Origin: a virus
IMG/VR virus record: IMGVR_UViG_3300021440_000133
Location: 1-22,129 of that record
DNA length: 22,129 nucleotides
Reading direction: 5' to 3' (one strand)
Below, in pieces: positions 7,739-15,202 of the stretch. The notes below the pieces were generated by a model. The model was not told the origin of the DNA and made no database searches. It worked only from the letters and a program-made list of their open reading frames with translations. The number at the start of each line of letters is the position of its first letter. The stretch's first letter is position 1. The position numbers and the translations under genes are program-made.

Positions 7739-8104
7739 TTATGCGACTCCATTAGATCCGAGGATTGCGCCAACTGCTTGGTTCATCTTTGTTCGATCAA
7801 GACTTATAACTGGAGGTGGAATCTCTGTTATAGTGCCATCAGCTGCCTTGGGAGTTGTACTATTTGGATGATCCCATTGGTTAGCATCTTCTGGAGTTGT
7901 ATTTCCAGGAGGTTGTATTTTATTCTTTGGGTTATTCTTCATTTCCTGTATGGCATTCATGCTAATAGCGAAGTTCTTATTTGCATCCTCTACTGTAAGT
8001 CCCTGACCTAGAATACTAAGAGCAGACCGACGAGCGGAATCAGCTTCATCAATTGCAGAGGCTGCTCCGATTGCGAAAGATCTATCAAGTTGCAACGCTG
8101 ACAT
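7739..8104 (-). CDS. Hypothetical 121-residue structural-region protein
   Basis: ATG 8104 follows GGAG nine bases upstream and overlaps the previous gene by 20 bases. The N-terminal ~65 residues are helical and Ala/Ser/Asp-rich (SFAIGAASAIDEADSARRSA). A Pro/Asn/Thr-rich linker follows (about 64-100), then a short C-terminal helix. Its stop lies two bases before the fibre start, so it is co-translated with the fibre. By place it could be a fibre-attachment or tail accessory protein, like the small genes between nozzle and ejection genes in T7-type phages. No family is recognised. Confidence 0.6.
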   Translation of the reverse strand: MSALQLDRSFAIGAASAIDEADSARRSALSILGQGLTVEDANKNFAISMNAIQEMKNNPKNKIQPPGNTTPEDANQWDHPNSTTPKAADGTITEIPPPVISLDRTKMNQAVGAILGSNGVA

Positions 8105-8330
8105 AAACTTGCTCTCCGTTAACTGTTACTGGAATTCCAGCAGATACTAATTCATACTCTCCTGATGGAACTGCTTCACTTTCTACAAATGCGCTATTAA
8201 GTTCCAGAACTGAGCCTTTAATTCTACGAATTACTTTATATAATTTAAGAAACTCTTGATGGGTTTCCTTAGAGAGTCCTGAAGGATTTGGAAGATTATC
8301 CAGAATACCATGTAATGGATCAGTTATCAT
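8085..8330 (-). CDS. Hypothetical 81-residue structural-region protein
   Basis: ATG 8330 is preceded by GGAG five bases upstream, and that Shine-Dalgarno overlaps the stop codon of the nozzle-like gene. The first half is predicted helical with charged residues (SKETHQEFLKLYKVIRRIK). The second half looks like beta strands (YELVSAGIPVTVNGEQVYVSV). It overlaps the next gene by 20 bases. Codon use matches the other late genes, so it is very likely real. The function is unknown; co-transcription with tail genes suggests a small tail component or assembly factor. Confidence 0.6.
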   Translation of the reverse strand: MITDPLHGILDNLPNPSGLSKETHQEFLKLYKVIRRIKGSVLELNSAFVESEAVPSGEYELVSAGIPVTVNGEQVYVSVAT

Positions 8331-8332
8331 AA

Positions 8333-10819
8333 CTACTCCGGGGAAGATCCACTTGCGTCATAGAAACCGTTCATGTCAAAGTCTGAAGTATATTCCATAA
8401 CTTCTCTAACATGCCACCATACAGGAGCTTCCAAGCTATTGCTCACTGGCATATTCCTAGAACCGAAAGCTTCTAAGTTTATGGTAAGATCTGTGAGCGT
8501 GAAATGTCCTGCAAGTAATATGCTAACAGAATCTCCTGCAGCCCTGCCTGCAAATCTTCCATGATCTCCCATCATCCAGTTAAGTTGAGTGCTATATGCA
8601 GGTTGCGCGTAGGTCGGGTCTCCTGGATGCAATTGTCTAACATACGCAGACTGCGCATCTAGAACTTCTTTAGTCTGATTTATGGTCTGTATATTATTAA
8701 AAGGTATAGGAGCTAGACACTCTCCATCCTCTGCATGGGGCAGTGCCCACACAGATACAATTCCAGCTGCCGCAATCTTACTAAAAGTTACACTGTGCAA
8801 AAGACTTCCAGAGTCCCTTGAAACTTTATATCTTCCGTGGCATAGGTGAGGAAGTCCTTGGAGTGCGAGTCCTGACTCATCTTCCTGACGCATAAGAGCT
8901 GCTGCTGCATCATATCCTTCGGTTCTTTGAACTTCTTGGAAGTATTTTCCATCAAAAAGTTTTACTAGGAATACTCCGCCCCTGCGACTTACAACTCCGA
9001 AATTCTCGCCAAACTGAGAAGTGCGAAGTTCCTGTTCAATGCCCAGAGCTGCATAAGTTACATCACTTTCTGGTTGAATAAAAGTTCCCCAGTCCGTATA
9101 GTAACTTGAATATGCTATCTTCTGACTAGCGTCGTAATTGTCATTAGCTAAGAAGTAATCATGGGATGCGATAGATTGGAAGTCCTGATAACGATAAGCG
9201 CCACCTTCATCAATCCCAAGAGCTTCTCTGCGTAAGAGTTCCTCATAAGTTATCTTGACTGTAAACTGCGGAACAGAGAACTCGAAGAAATCAATATGTT
9301 CACAATCCAAGCGTCCCCAACGATTCAATGCCTTATCATAGATATATGCGAAGTCGTAGAACTTCTTGTCTACTGCAGCTATTTCTGTAGGAGGGTATTT
9401 ATCTCCTATAGTTATGTACGCAGGAGTAGGATCTACCATAGGATAATTTGAATCCACTGGAAATCCATCACTCGTTCCATCTTCGCTAAGTCCTGCATCA
9501 GTTAGCTGAAATTCTTTATCTTGATAAACTCCAACAGATACAGCTATATAGCGCTCGCCTACAGAGTTAACTTTTATACGGAAAGGCCCTTTCCAATCTA
9601 CTCGAGTTGGAACAGAGGTGGAAGTTTTAAGCTGGCGGGAGACTAAATTCTTGTGCCATTTGATATGATCTACAGGAACATGATACCCATCTTCGTTATG
9701 AGTATAATGAAATGGATACTTAGAAAGTTCCAGATAGTGATCTCCTACATTATCTGGATCAGTATGCTCCGCAGTTGTTTCATTAGTTTGAAGTCCTCCA
9801 TAATTCTCATGGATGGGCATTCCATTATAGTTGTAGGTTCTCTGATTTGAGAAACCTGTGAAGATTTCACGCGCAATAGAGTCGGAAAGCTCTGGCCAAA
9901 TAGGAGAAGCTTCCCTCATTGAGATAACTTGAAAACCAGAAGAAGTCCAAGCAATGTGGTTATCTTCAGCAGTTCCATAAGCTACATGCTCAGCACTTGC
10001 CACTCCACCAGAGCCTGCAATTTCCCTGAAGATCCACGGATCATTAGCATTTCCACTATACGTGGCTGCTATAGCCTGCATAGTTGTGTACACTATGAAG
10101 CCATCAGAGATTGGAAGGATACAAGTTATGGAACCTTTCTGCGCTAACAGCTTACTAGAACCTGAGCCTGTTACCAGACTAGGCAGGAAATCTGTTGGAT
10201 CTGTATCACTTGACCAGAACAGATAGTTAGAATTCCAGAGCAATAAGTAGTTCAGTGAGCTTGCAACTCCTAACATTGTGGAACCAACTGCTCCAGTTAG
10301 CGGAACCGAGTCAAGAGTTTTGGTATCAAAATTATACGAAACTAAATCTACCCCCGCAAAGCATACATAAGTTTTGCCTTTCAGATATGTAGAAGTAACC
10401 ATACCTTCAGTAAATCCTGAAAGGGTAAAAGTCTTCCATCCTAACTGCTGTGGATCATACACAAACGCATGGCCAAAGGCAGGAACTAGAATTGCCGAGG
10501 AGTCATAATTCTCCCTCAGAACTATTACCTGATCCTTTGGCACATTTGTAATGTCTTCTACTTCCTCAGACGATATGTCTCCTATAACTCTTTTGTAATA
10601 TACACTAGAGAAGCCGCGAGTTATAGGCATTACATTAGACATGAACCAAGTCTGGCAGATTCCAAAAGAATCAACAACATCCCGTCCGTCAAATCCCTGC
10701 AACAACTGACGGTTTTGTTCTCTGCCTTGGTTAATAAAGACAGTCGAAGAAAGTTCGTCGCAAGAAAACGGAAAGTTCTTGCTAGTCAAATTGCAGTGGT
10801 ATTTGTAGGACTTAGGCAT
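8333..10819 (-). CDS. Putative tail nozzle protein (tail tubular protein B-like)
   Basis: An 828-residue protein. The A of its ATG at 10819 is also the last base of the upstream TAA; an AAGGT Shine-Dalgarno lies about eight bases upstream. The sequence is rich in aromatic residues and Gly, with repeated short strand-turn-strand elements (for example residues 100-290, LLLWNSNYLFWSS, ITCILPISDGFIVYTT), which suggests a beta-propeller core with inserted domains. No enzymatic motif is apparent. Length and order, after a gp11-like adaptor and before fibre and ejection genes, match T7 gp12 (794 residues), the nozzle that closes the short tail. I infer this role from context and fold impression; a receptor-binding or structural spike role cannot be excluded. 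Confidence 0.6.
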   Translation of the reverse strand: MPKSYKYHCNLTSKNFPFSCDELSSTVFINQGREQNRQLLQGFDGRDVVDSFGICQTWFMSNVMPITRGFSSVYYKRVIGDISSEEVEDITNVPKDQVIVLRENYDSSAILVPAFGHAFVYDPQQLGWKTFTLSGFTEGMVTSTYLKGKTYVCFAGVDLVSYNFDTKTLDSVPLTGAVGSTMLGVASSLNYLLLWNSNYLFWSSDTDPTDFLPSLVTGSGSSKLLAQKGSITCILPISDGFIVYTTMQAIAATYSGNANDPWIFREIAGSGGVASAEHVAYGTAEDNHIAWTSSGFQVISMREASPIWPELSDSIAREIFTGFSNQRTYNYNGMPIHENYGGLQTNETTAEHTDPDNVGDHYLELSKYPFHYTHNEDGYHVPVDHIKWHKNLVSRQLKTSTSVPTRVDWKGPFRIKVNSVGERYIAVSVGVYQDKEFQLTDAGLSEDGTSDGFPVDSNYPMVDPTPAYITIGDKYPPTEIAAVDKKFYDFAYIYDKALNRWGRLDCEHIDFFEFSVPQFTVKITYEELLRREALGIDEGGAYRYQDFQSIASHDYFLANDNYDASQKIAYSSYYTDWGTFIQPESDVTYAALGIEQELRTSQFGENFGVVSRRGGVFLVKLFDGKYFQEVQRTEGYDAAAALMRQEDESGLALQGLPHLCHGRYKVSRDSGSLLHSVTFSKIAAAGIVSVWALPHAEDGECLAPIPFNNIQTINQTKEVLDAQSAYVRQLHPGDPTYAQPAYSTQLNWMMGDHGRFAGRAAGDSVSILLAGHFTLTDLTINLEAFGSRNMPVSNSLEAPVWWHVREVMEYTSDFDMNGFYDASGSSPE

Positions 10820-11895
10820 TAGCGATACCTTATGAAATATGGGAGTGATACGTTATCAACGCGAGCAGCTCCGAAATACTTGGAGTAGAAATCATTTTCA
10901 GCAGTACCTTCATCTGGCATAGTGTTATAATCTGCCCCAGTTGTAGTTTTGGCTACGCTTAAGCGAAGTTTCGCAGTTGTATTTCTTGGATCCGCATAAG
11001 GATCACCAGAGCCCGAAGTTAAAGCTCCAACTTTATCCCAGCCAAGAAGCTCTTTAATTCCTGCAAGAGTGGTCGGGTCAGATTCAGAATCTGCTTTAGT
11101 AGCTCCAACATTCGCCAAAGCGCTAACTCTAGCAGTGCCATTGTTATCATCTCCACTTAGAAGTGACGCAGCTTGATAAGTTCCAGGAATCCTACCATAA
11201 TCTGGTTGGCGAAGTAGGACATTCAGAGGCTCATACGCTGGAGGGACTGCGTCAGTTCCATTATACGCATTAGCCCCCCGAATAACTCGACCTTTCAAGT
11301 TAGGAAGATACAGAGCATAGTTTCCAGATTCCCAGCCAGCACTAGCAGTTGGATCTCCCCCAAGGGTTGTCATAGCTGTTCGGAAAGAAGTTACAAGCCA
11401 TCCACCAGATGACCAGTTAGCGCAAACTACTGGGCAATCTGCATCAGCTGCTGTAGGATTTAAAGTCTTCCATAAGTTAGCTGCATACTTCATGAAGTCC
11501 CAGAGAACTGCAAAGAGCGCGTAATAGATTTCGGTGGAATCAGAAATGTCTGGCTGGGGTAGTAAAGGTCCATCTGCCTCAGTTCGCTTACGTCCTATGT
11601 TACGGCCGTCGCAGAGTAGATGGTTAGCAAGATCAGAACCTACAGATCCTAAGCGCATAAATGGAGTAATCTGTCCAATGTCTCCGCCAAGGAAAGATGC
11701 AGCAGCTTCTTGAATTTCTAGAAGAGTTGCATTTGTAAAAGTAACAAAAGATTCTTGAGAAGTTTCAAGTTCTGTGAGTCGCGTTTGCATAGTTTTTACA
11801 TATTGTTTCAGCGCACGAAACTCAGCTGCAGCCGCCCCGACTCCTTTAGAGTCCTTTGGTTCTGTTACATCTGTAGGGTCTGGAGTATACGACAT
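10819..11895 (-). CDS. Tail collar-domain fibre protein
   Basis: A 358-residue protein from ATG 11895, with GGTGA seven bases upstream and the previous stop two bases before. Residues 20-60 form an amphipathic helix with coiled-coil spacing (FRALKQYVKTMQTRLTELET). From about residue 74 it reads as a phage tail collar domain: LCDGR (94-98), YALFAVLW (125-132), LPNLKGRVIRG (197-207) and the terminal DNVSLPYFIRYR, where collar proteins usually end in a similar Leu-x-Tyr-x-Ile-x-Tyr phrase. Insertions rich in Ala, Thr and Asp separate these blocks. Such proteins form short tail fibres or tips that contact the host. Its place between the adaptor and nozzle genes is unusual for T7-type phages, which have no collar protein there. 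Confidence 0.7.
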   Translation of the reverse strand: MSYTPDPTDVTEPKDSKGVGAAAAEFRALKQYVKTMQTRLTELETSQESFVTFTNATLLEIQEAAASFLGGDIGQITPFMRLGSVGSDLANHLLCDGRNIGRKRTEADGPLLPQPDISDSTEIYYALFAVLWDFMKYAANLWKTLNPTAADADCPVVCANWSSGGWLVTSFRTAMTTLGGDPTASAGWESGNYALYLPNLKGRVIRGANAYNGTDAVPPAYEPLNVLLRQPDYGRIPGTYQAASLLSGDDNNGTARVSALANVGATKADSESDPTTLAGIKELLGWDKVGALTSGSGDPYADPRNTTAKLRLSVAKTTTGADYNTMPDEGTAENDFYSKYFGAARVDNVSLPYFIRYR

Positions 11896-11897
11896 GA

Positions 11898-12530
11898 TTA
11901 TTTCACCGTAATTTCATTTGTGAGGATTTGATCTTCCTGCGCTCTTATCTCAGCTTTCAGAGATTCAGATAAATCAGAAAGTCCTAGCATCTTAGCCAAT
12001 TGCTGAGTTGCTAAGTTAGAAACATACATTGGATAGTCCGTTACCATAAAAGACGCATCCAATGAAGCTTCTGTTGGATATGCAAAATAGCGCAGAATGC
12101 CATAAGCTGGAGTGCTAGAAAAATTGATCTGCAAAACCCGCCCAACTTGTGCGTAGTAGTCCTTCCAGAGTCGTTTAAAATCATCATACAATGGATCCTC
12201 CGCACGATTTTTGAAAGTCTGCCAAGTCTGATTCAGATAGGCTGCATCTGAGAATATTTGAATCTCGTACAATCTGCGCCAGTCATAATCAGTTGCGAAT
12301 ACTGGAGAGTCCAATGCAATTCTTGCAACTACATTGGAATCCGGATCAACCCAAGTCCACTTTTCCGCAGTTATGATATCTGCGAAGTTTGTCTCTTGGA
12401 TATCTTTTTGAAAGAATCCTAGATTGTGAGCCTGTCGCAGAGCTTGGAATGTATGGAAACTTACACGAGCTGCCATATCAGGCCGTGCAATGTTCCAAGT
12501 CACAGTGTCTAGGATATCTTGATAGGACAT
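11898..12530 (-). CDS. Head-tail adaptor (tail tubular protein A / gp11-like)
   Basis: A 210-residue protein. ATG 12530 was chosen because GGAG lies seven bases upstream; an ATG at 12575 would overlap the previous gene by 41 bases. The sequence is mostly helical with many aromatic residues (DILDTVTWNIARPD, VSFHTFQALRQAHN, LYDDFKRLWKDYYAQ), a design common in gp11-like adaptors that bind under the portal. Length is close to T7 gp11 (196 residues). The C-terminus has an Ala/Leu/Glu-rich helix (ATQQLAKMLGLSDLSESLKAEI). It follows the capsid gene and one small gene, as expected for this role. Confidence 0.65.
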   Translation of the reverse strand: MSYQDILDTVTWNIARPDMAARVSFHTFQALRQAHNLGFFQKDIQETNFADIITAEKWTWVDPDSNVVARIALDSPVFATDYDWRRLYEIQIFSDAAYLNQTWQTFKNRAEDPLYDDFKRLWKDYYAQVGRVLQINFSSTPAYGILRYFAYPTEASLDASFMVTDYPMYVSNLATQQLAKMLGLSDLSESLKAEIRAQEDQILTNEITVK

Positions 12531-12534
12531 GAAA

Positions 12535-12831
12535 TTACTCCGCAGTTGCTGCAGGGTCTGTAAGTTCGAAGGCATTTCCTACTGCTGCTGCTTCCAGCAA
12601 TTGCGCCAGGACTTCTTCAGTTTCGGCGTACACGCAGTCTACTCCATTGAAAGGAGTTGCGACTAAGCGCTCACCAGACTTAAGACAGAAAGAACGAGAG
12701 CCTCCAACAAGCGCAAATTTGCGAACTGCAGAAGGATCAGTCTTTCCTCTAGTAGATGGAGTAGGAGTTGGGGTCTTTTCGGCTGCTACAATAGCTGCAG
12801 CTGTTGGCAAAGTTTTTGGATCAGCTGGCAT
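12535..12831 (-). CDS. Hypothetical 98-residue protein after the capsid gene
   Basis: ATG 12831 is preceded by AGGTGATTT; the 15-base stretch TATAGGTGATTTATG that includes the start also occurs at the plus-strand gene starting at 19820. The N-terminal third is Ala/Pro/Thr-rich and probably disordered (TPTPTPSTRGKTDPS). A small domain follows (about 35-85), with KFALVGGSRSFCLKSGERL likely forming strands. It overlaps neither neighbour from the chosen starts. A small gene between capsid and adaptor could encode a head decoration or completion protein, but no family is recognised. Confidence 0.6.
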   Translation of the reverse strand: MPADPKTLPTAAAIVAAEKTPTPTPSTRGKTDPSAVRKFALVGGSRSFCLKSGERLVATPFNGVDCVYAETEEVLAQLLEAAAVGNAFELTDPAATAE

Positions 12832-12847
12832 AAATCACCTATATAGT

Positions 12848-12868
12848 TAAAAGAAAGCCATCCTTGGC
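12848..12868 (-). terminator. Weak candidate terminator after the capsid gene
   Basis: On the minus strand GCCA-AGGA-TGGC is followed by TTTCTTTT, just past the capsid stop. The stem is only four base pairs, so at best it is a partial terminator. Its place, directly after the most highly expressed gene, matches the partial terminator after gene 10 in T7. Confidence 0.35.
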
Positions 12869-12889
12869 GACGCTCCAGTAAGCTGCAAC

Positions 12890-14116
12890 TTAGCCCACTG
12901 CTGCTGCGGTAAGACCATAAACCACTGCGTTGGCTGCAGGGTTCAAGATCTCCATCGTCAACTCAGAAGTCAAAGTACCGCCGATGGAATCCTGACCAGA
13001 GTCTGGGATATCAACTTTCGGACCGTACTCCTGATTCTGCTGCTTACGGCCAGGAAGATAGGCCAACTTGATAGAAGGCAGATCCACTGACAGCATCATT
13101 TTCTTCCAAACATCGTTGGAGTTCAGCATTGGATGTTCAATCATGCGGAAGTTTCCACGAGAGGTTTTGAAAGTCATGAACTGCAGGCCGAAGGAAGTTT
13201 GACCATCCATTAGCTGATAAGTTCCATTCAAGCGGCCGATATTATTGATTACACTGCGAGCAGAACCACCAACAAATGCAATACGATCATTGCCATTACG
13301 CTGATCAGTAATTACATCAAACTGGCCATTCAGCATAGCTTCCAGCTGAGTGTAAGTTGTAGTAGCACCTGCAGTGGTAGTGTTACCAGCGGGAGCCAGC
13401 AAGCGAGTGGTTTCAACCAAACCATCCATAGTTGTACGCCATTGTCCTGAAGGGCCAGTTGCCTGAGACTTCTGAGAAAAGATAATGCTCTTCTCGATAT
13501 CTGCGGCGTGGAACAGCGCGCAATCAGAACGAGACTCCGCTACGTTACCACTTCCCACGATTGCTTCAATCGCAGAAATAGTTCCAGGAATCGCCCAAGA
13601 GTTACGAAAGATCTGAGTGTAGTTCAGAATCCGTGTAGGAGTCATAAGGCGGGAAGCTGGACGATTGGAAGCTTGATCAAATGCGTTACCGATCTGATAT
13701 AGAACGGCATTGTCAGCTACAGAAGTTGAACCTGCTGCAGCAATCGCACCGATAGACCGCTCCACGGTGATGTGAGTTGAGTCAGCAATGGCTGTAATCT
13801 GCATAATTTCGCCTGAAACTTCTGAGCGAAGCAAATCACCAACCAGAACTTGTGCAGATGAATCAACTACGAAAGTTGTAGTAGACGCATCATAAGCAGT
13901 TCCGCCGTTGTTGATTGTAACACTCGGGAAGATCATAGTCTTGGAGAAGTAACCATGCTCAACTGAGAGCGCAGTTTTATCACCAGACATAGAAGTCAGA
14001 GCGAACAGAGGAGCCATACCATTTGGGGCATAGCGCACCAAGTTACCAGCAAAAGACTTCTTCAGGTAATCAGGTGAGTTGGATTGAAAGTAGTTAAAAT
14101 CTTGTAAGACAGTCAT
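12890..14116 (-). CDS. Major capsid protein (DUF5309-type, HK97 fold)
   Basis: A 408-residue protein with a strong AGGAG Shine-Dalgarno before ATG 14116. It shows the look of DUF5309-type phage capsid proteins: a short N-arm (to about residue 50), a beta-rich insertion with turns such as TINNGGTAYDASTTTF (66-81), a spine region with RILNYTQIFRNSWAIPGTI (about 163-181), and a long segment leading to a domain with QDSIGGTLTSELTMEI near the end. The scaffold-like gene directly upstream in the operon supports the call. No protease domain is fused. Codon use is somewhat more GC-rich than its neighbours, as is common for a highly expressed gene. Confidence 0.85.
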   Translation of the reverse strand: MTVLQDFNYFQSNSPDYLKKSFAGNLVRYAPNGMAPLFALTSMSGDKTALSVEHGYFSKTMIFPSVTINNGGTAYDASTTTFVVDSSAQVLVGDLLRSEVSGEIMQITAIADSTHITVERSIGAIAAAGSTSVADNAVLYQIGNAFDQASNRPASRLMTPTRILNYTQIFRNSWAIPGTISAIEAIVGSGNVAESRSDCALFHAADIEKSIIFSQKSQATGPSGQWRTTMDGLVETTRLLAPAGNTTTAGATTTYTQLEAMLNGQFDVITDQRNGNDRIAFVGGSARSVINNIGRLNGTYQLMDGQTSFGLQFMTFKTSRGNFRMIEHPMLNSNDVWKKMMLSVDLPSIKLAYLPGRKQQNQEYGPKVDIPDSGQDSIGGTLTSELTMEILNPAANAVVYGLTAAAVG

Positions 14117-14144
14117 GAGTAACTCCTAGGCACGTTGGCCAAAA

Positions 14145-14864
14145 TTAAGACTTAAAGAAATTGTCCCAATCCATTTGTTGCTGCTGACCAAAACCATTAG
14201 ATATAGAAGCTTGAGGTTGTGGCTGATTGCCGCCGCCAAGAATCTTCAAGAAAGACACAGTCTTTTCTGCAACTTCTTGAGGTGATGCAGTTGGCATGTT
14301 CTTAGCAATTTGCAACGCTAATTGTTGGGTGAAACCAGCAGTGGCTTCATGGCTTAATGTAGGATCTTTCCGAAGTTCTGAAATGATCCCTTCTTGGCGT
14401 ACCATTGTAGGAGCTTGAGCTTGCAGATAGTTGATAGTACCTGAAGTCATCTGATCTACAACAGAGGAGTTTGCTATAGCACTTCTGAGGAAAGCTGCTT
14501 GGCTTACTTTGTTGAGAAGCTGAGTGAAAGTTGTTACATCTCCTTGCTGAATCTTTGCGAAATCTTCAGGAGATACTTGAATACCGAAGTCCATTGTTCC
14601 CACAGTTTCCTGCAACTTTGCAACATCCAAGTTAATCTTTGGAGCCTGCATTGGCTGCGGGTCGCCATCTTTGATTGGAGCATTGTGTAACAGTTTCGTA
14701 AATTCATCAAGTGGGGATACTTGAGCCTGCGTGTTATCTTTTGGGCTAGCAGCAGTCCCCTGAAATCCTGGGACATCTGTGTTCGGAGGAGTTACAGGAG
14801 CAGGAGTTGCAGGAGCAGCTTGTTGAGCTTTGCCGTTGAAAAGATCCATAATATTGAAAGCCAT
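14145..14864 (-). CDS. Capsid scaffolding protein
   Basis: A 239-residue acidic protein with GAGG nine bases before ATG 14864. The N-terminal ~95 residues are Pro/Ala/Gln/Thr-rich and probably disordered (QQAAPATPAPVTPP). The middle and C-terminal parts are helical and Gln-rich, with QAAFLRSAI and TQQLALQIAKNMP segments. It ends in a Gln/Gly/Asn-rich linker and a short WDNFFKS tail. Low-complexity helical proteins directly before the major capsid gene are usually scaffolds that template the procapsid. No serine-protease motif is present, so a fused prohead protease is unlikely. Confidence 0.75.
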   Translation of the reverse strand: MAFNIMDLFNGKAQQAAPATPAPVTPPNTDVPGFQGTAASPKDNTQAQVSPLDEFTKLLHNAPIKDGDPQPMQAPKINLDVAKLQETVGTMDFGIQVSPEDFAKIQQGDVTTFTQLLNKVSQAAFLRSAIANSSVVDQMTSGTINYLQAQAPTMVRQEGIISELRKDPTLSHEATAGFTQQLALQIAKNMPTASPQEVAEKTVSFLKILGGGNQPQPQASISNGFGQQQQMDWDNFFKS

Positions 14865-14875
14865 GATTTGTTACC

Positions 14876-15202
14876 TCAGTAAGATTTAGATGGATCTGTA
14901 GCTTGCAAGTTATCAACATGCAGCTCAATCAAATCCTGTAGGAGTTCAAGTTTGGCATCGAACCATGCCATTAACCTGAGAGTTTTTATTGCATAGTTCG
15001 GATCATCCAGATCCACTTGGAATCCTAACTTCTCCACAGCGATCTGATTTCTCATACGCTGTAAATAGCCAAGGCTGTTAACATCCAGATGGAAAACATC
15101 TGCGTCTGGATCTAGTACAAACAAAGGATTGCGGACTAGAAGTCTACTGTCCAGTTTGCTGTTGTTGAGCGGCTGCTGCGAGTTGCTGTTGCTGTTGGTC
15201 AT
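14876..15202 (-). CDS. Hypothetical 108-residue protein between portal and scaffold
   Basis: ATG 15202 lies inside the portal gene, so the first 59 bases are read in two frames: a Gln-rich tail in the portal and a Ser/Asn/Gln-rich start here. An AGAGGAAA stretch upstream is the best Shine-Dalgarno, at a longish spacing. After residue ~20 the protein looks like a real folded domain (VRNPLFVLDPDADVFHLDVN, then a helical C-terminal half with AWFDAKLELLQDLIELHVDNL). It ends just before the scaffold's Shine-Dalgarno. It could act in capsid assembly; no family is recognised. A non-ATG start nearer 15140 is also possible. Confidence 0.6.
   Translation of the reverse strand: MTNSNSNSQQPLNNSKLDSRLLVRNPLFVLDPDADVFHLDVNSLGYLQRMRNQIAVEKLGFQVDLDDPNYAIKTLRLMAWFDAKLELLQDLIELHVDNLQATDPSKSY

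Noticed and set aside
7738-7773. Longer N-terminus for the tail fibre from ATG 7773 or 7752
   Set aside because: It would overlap the previous gene, while ATG 7737 has its own GGAG-type site and follows that gene's stop directly.
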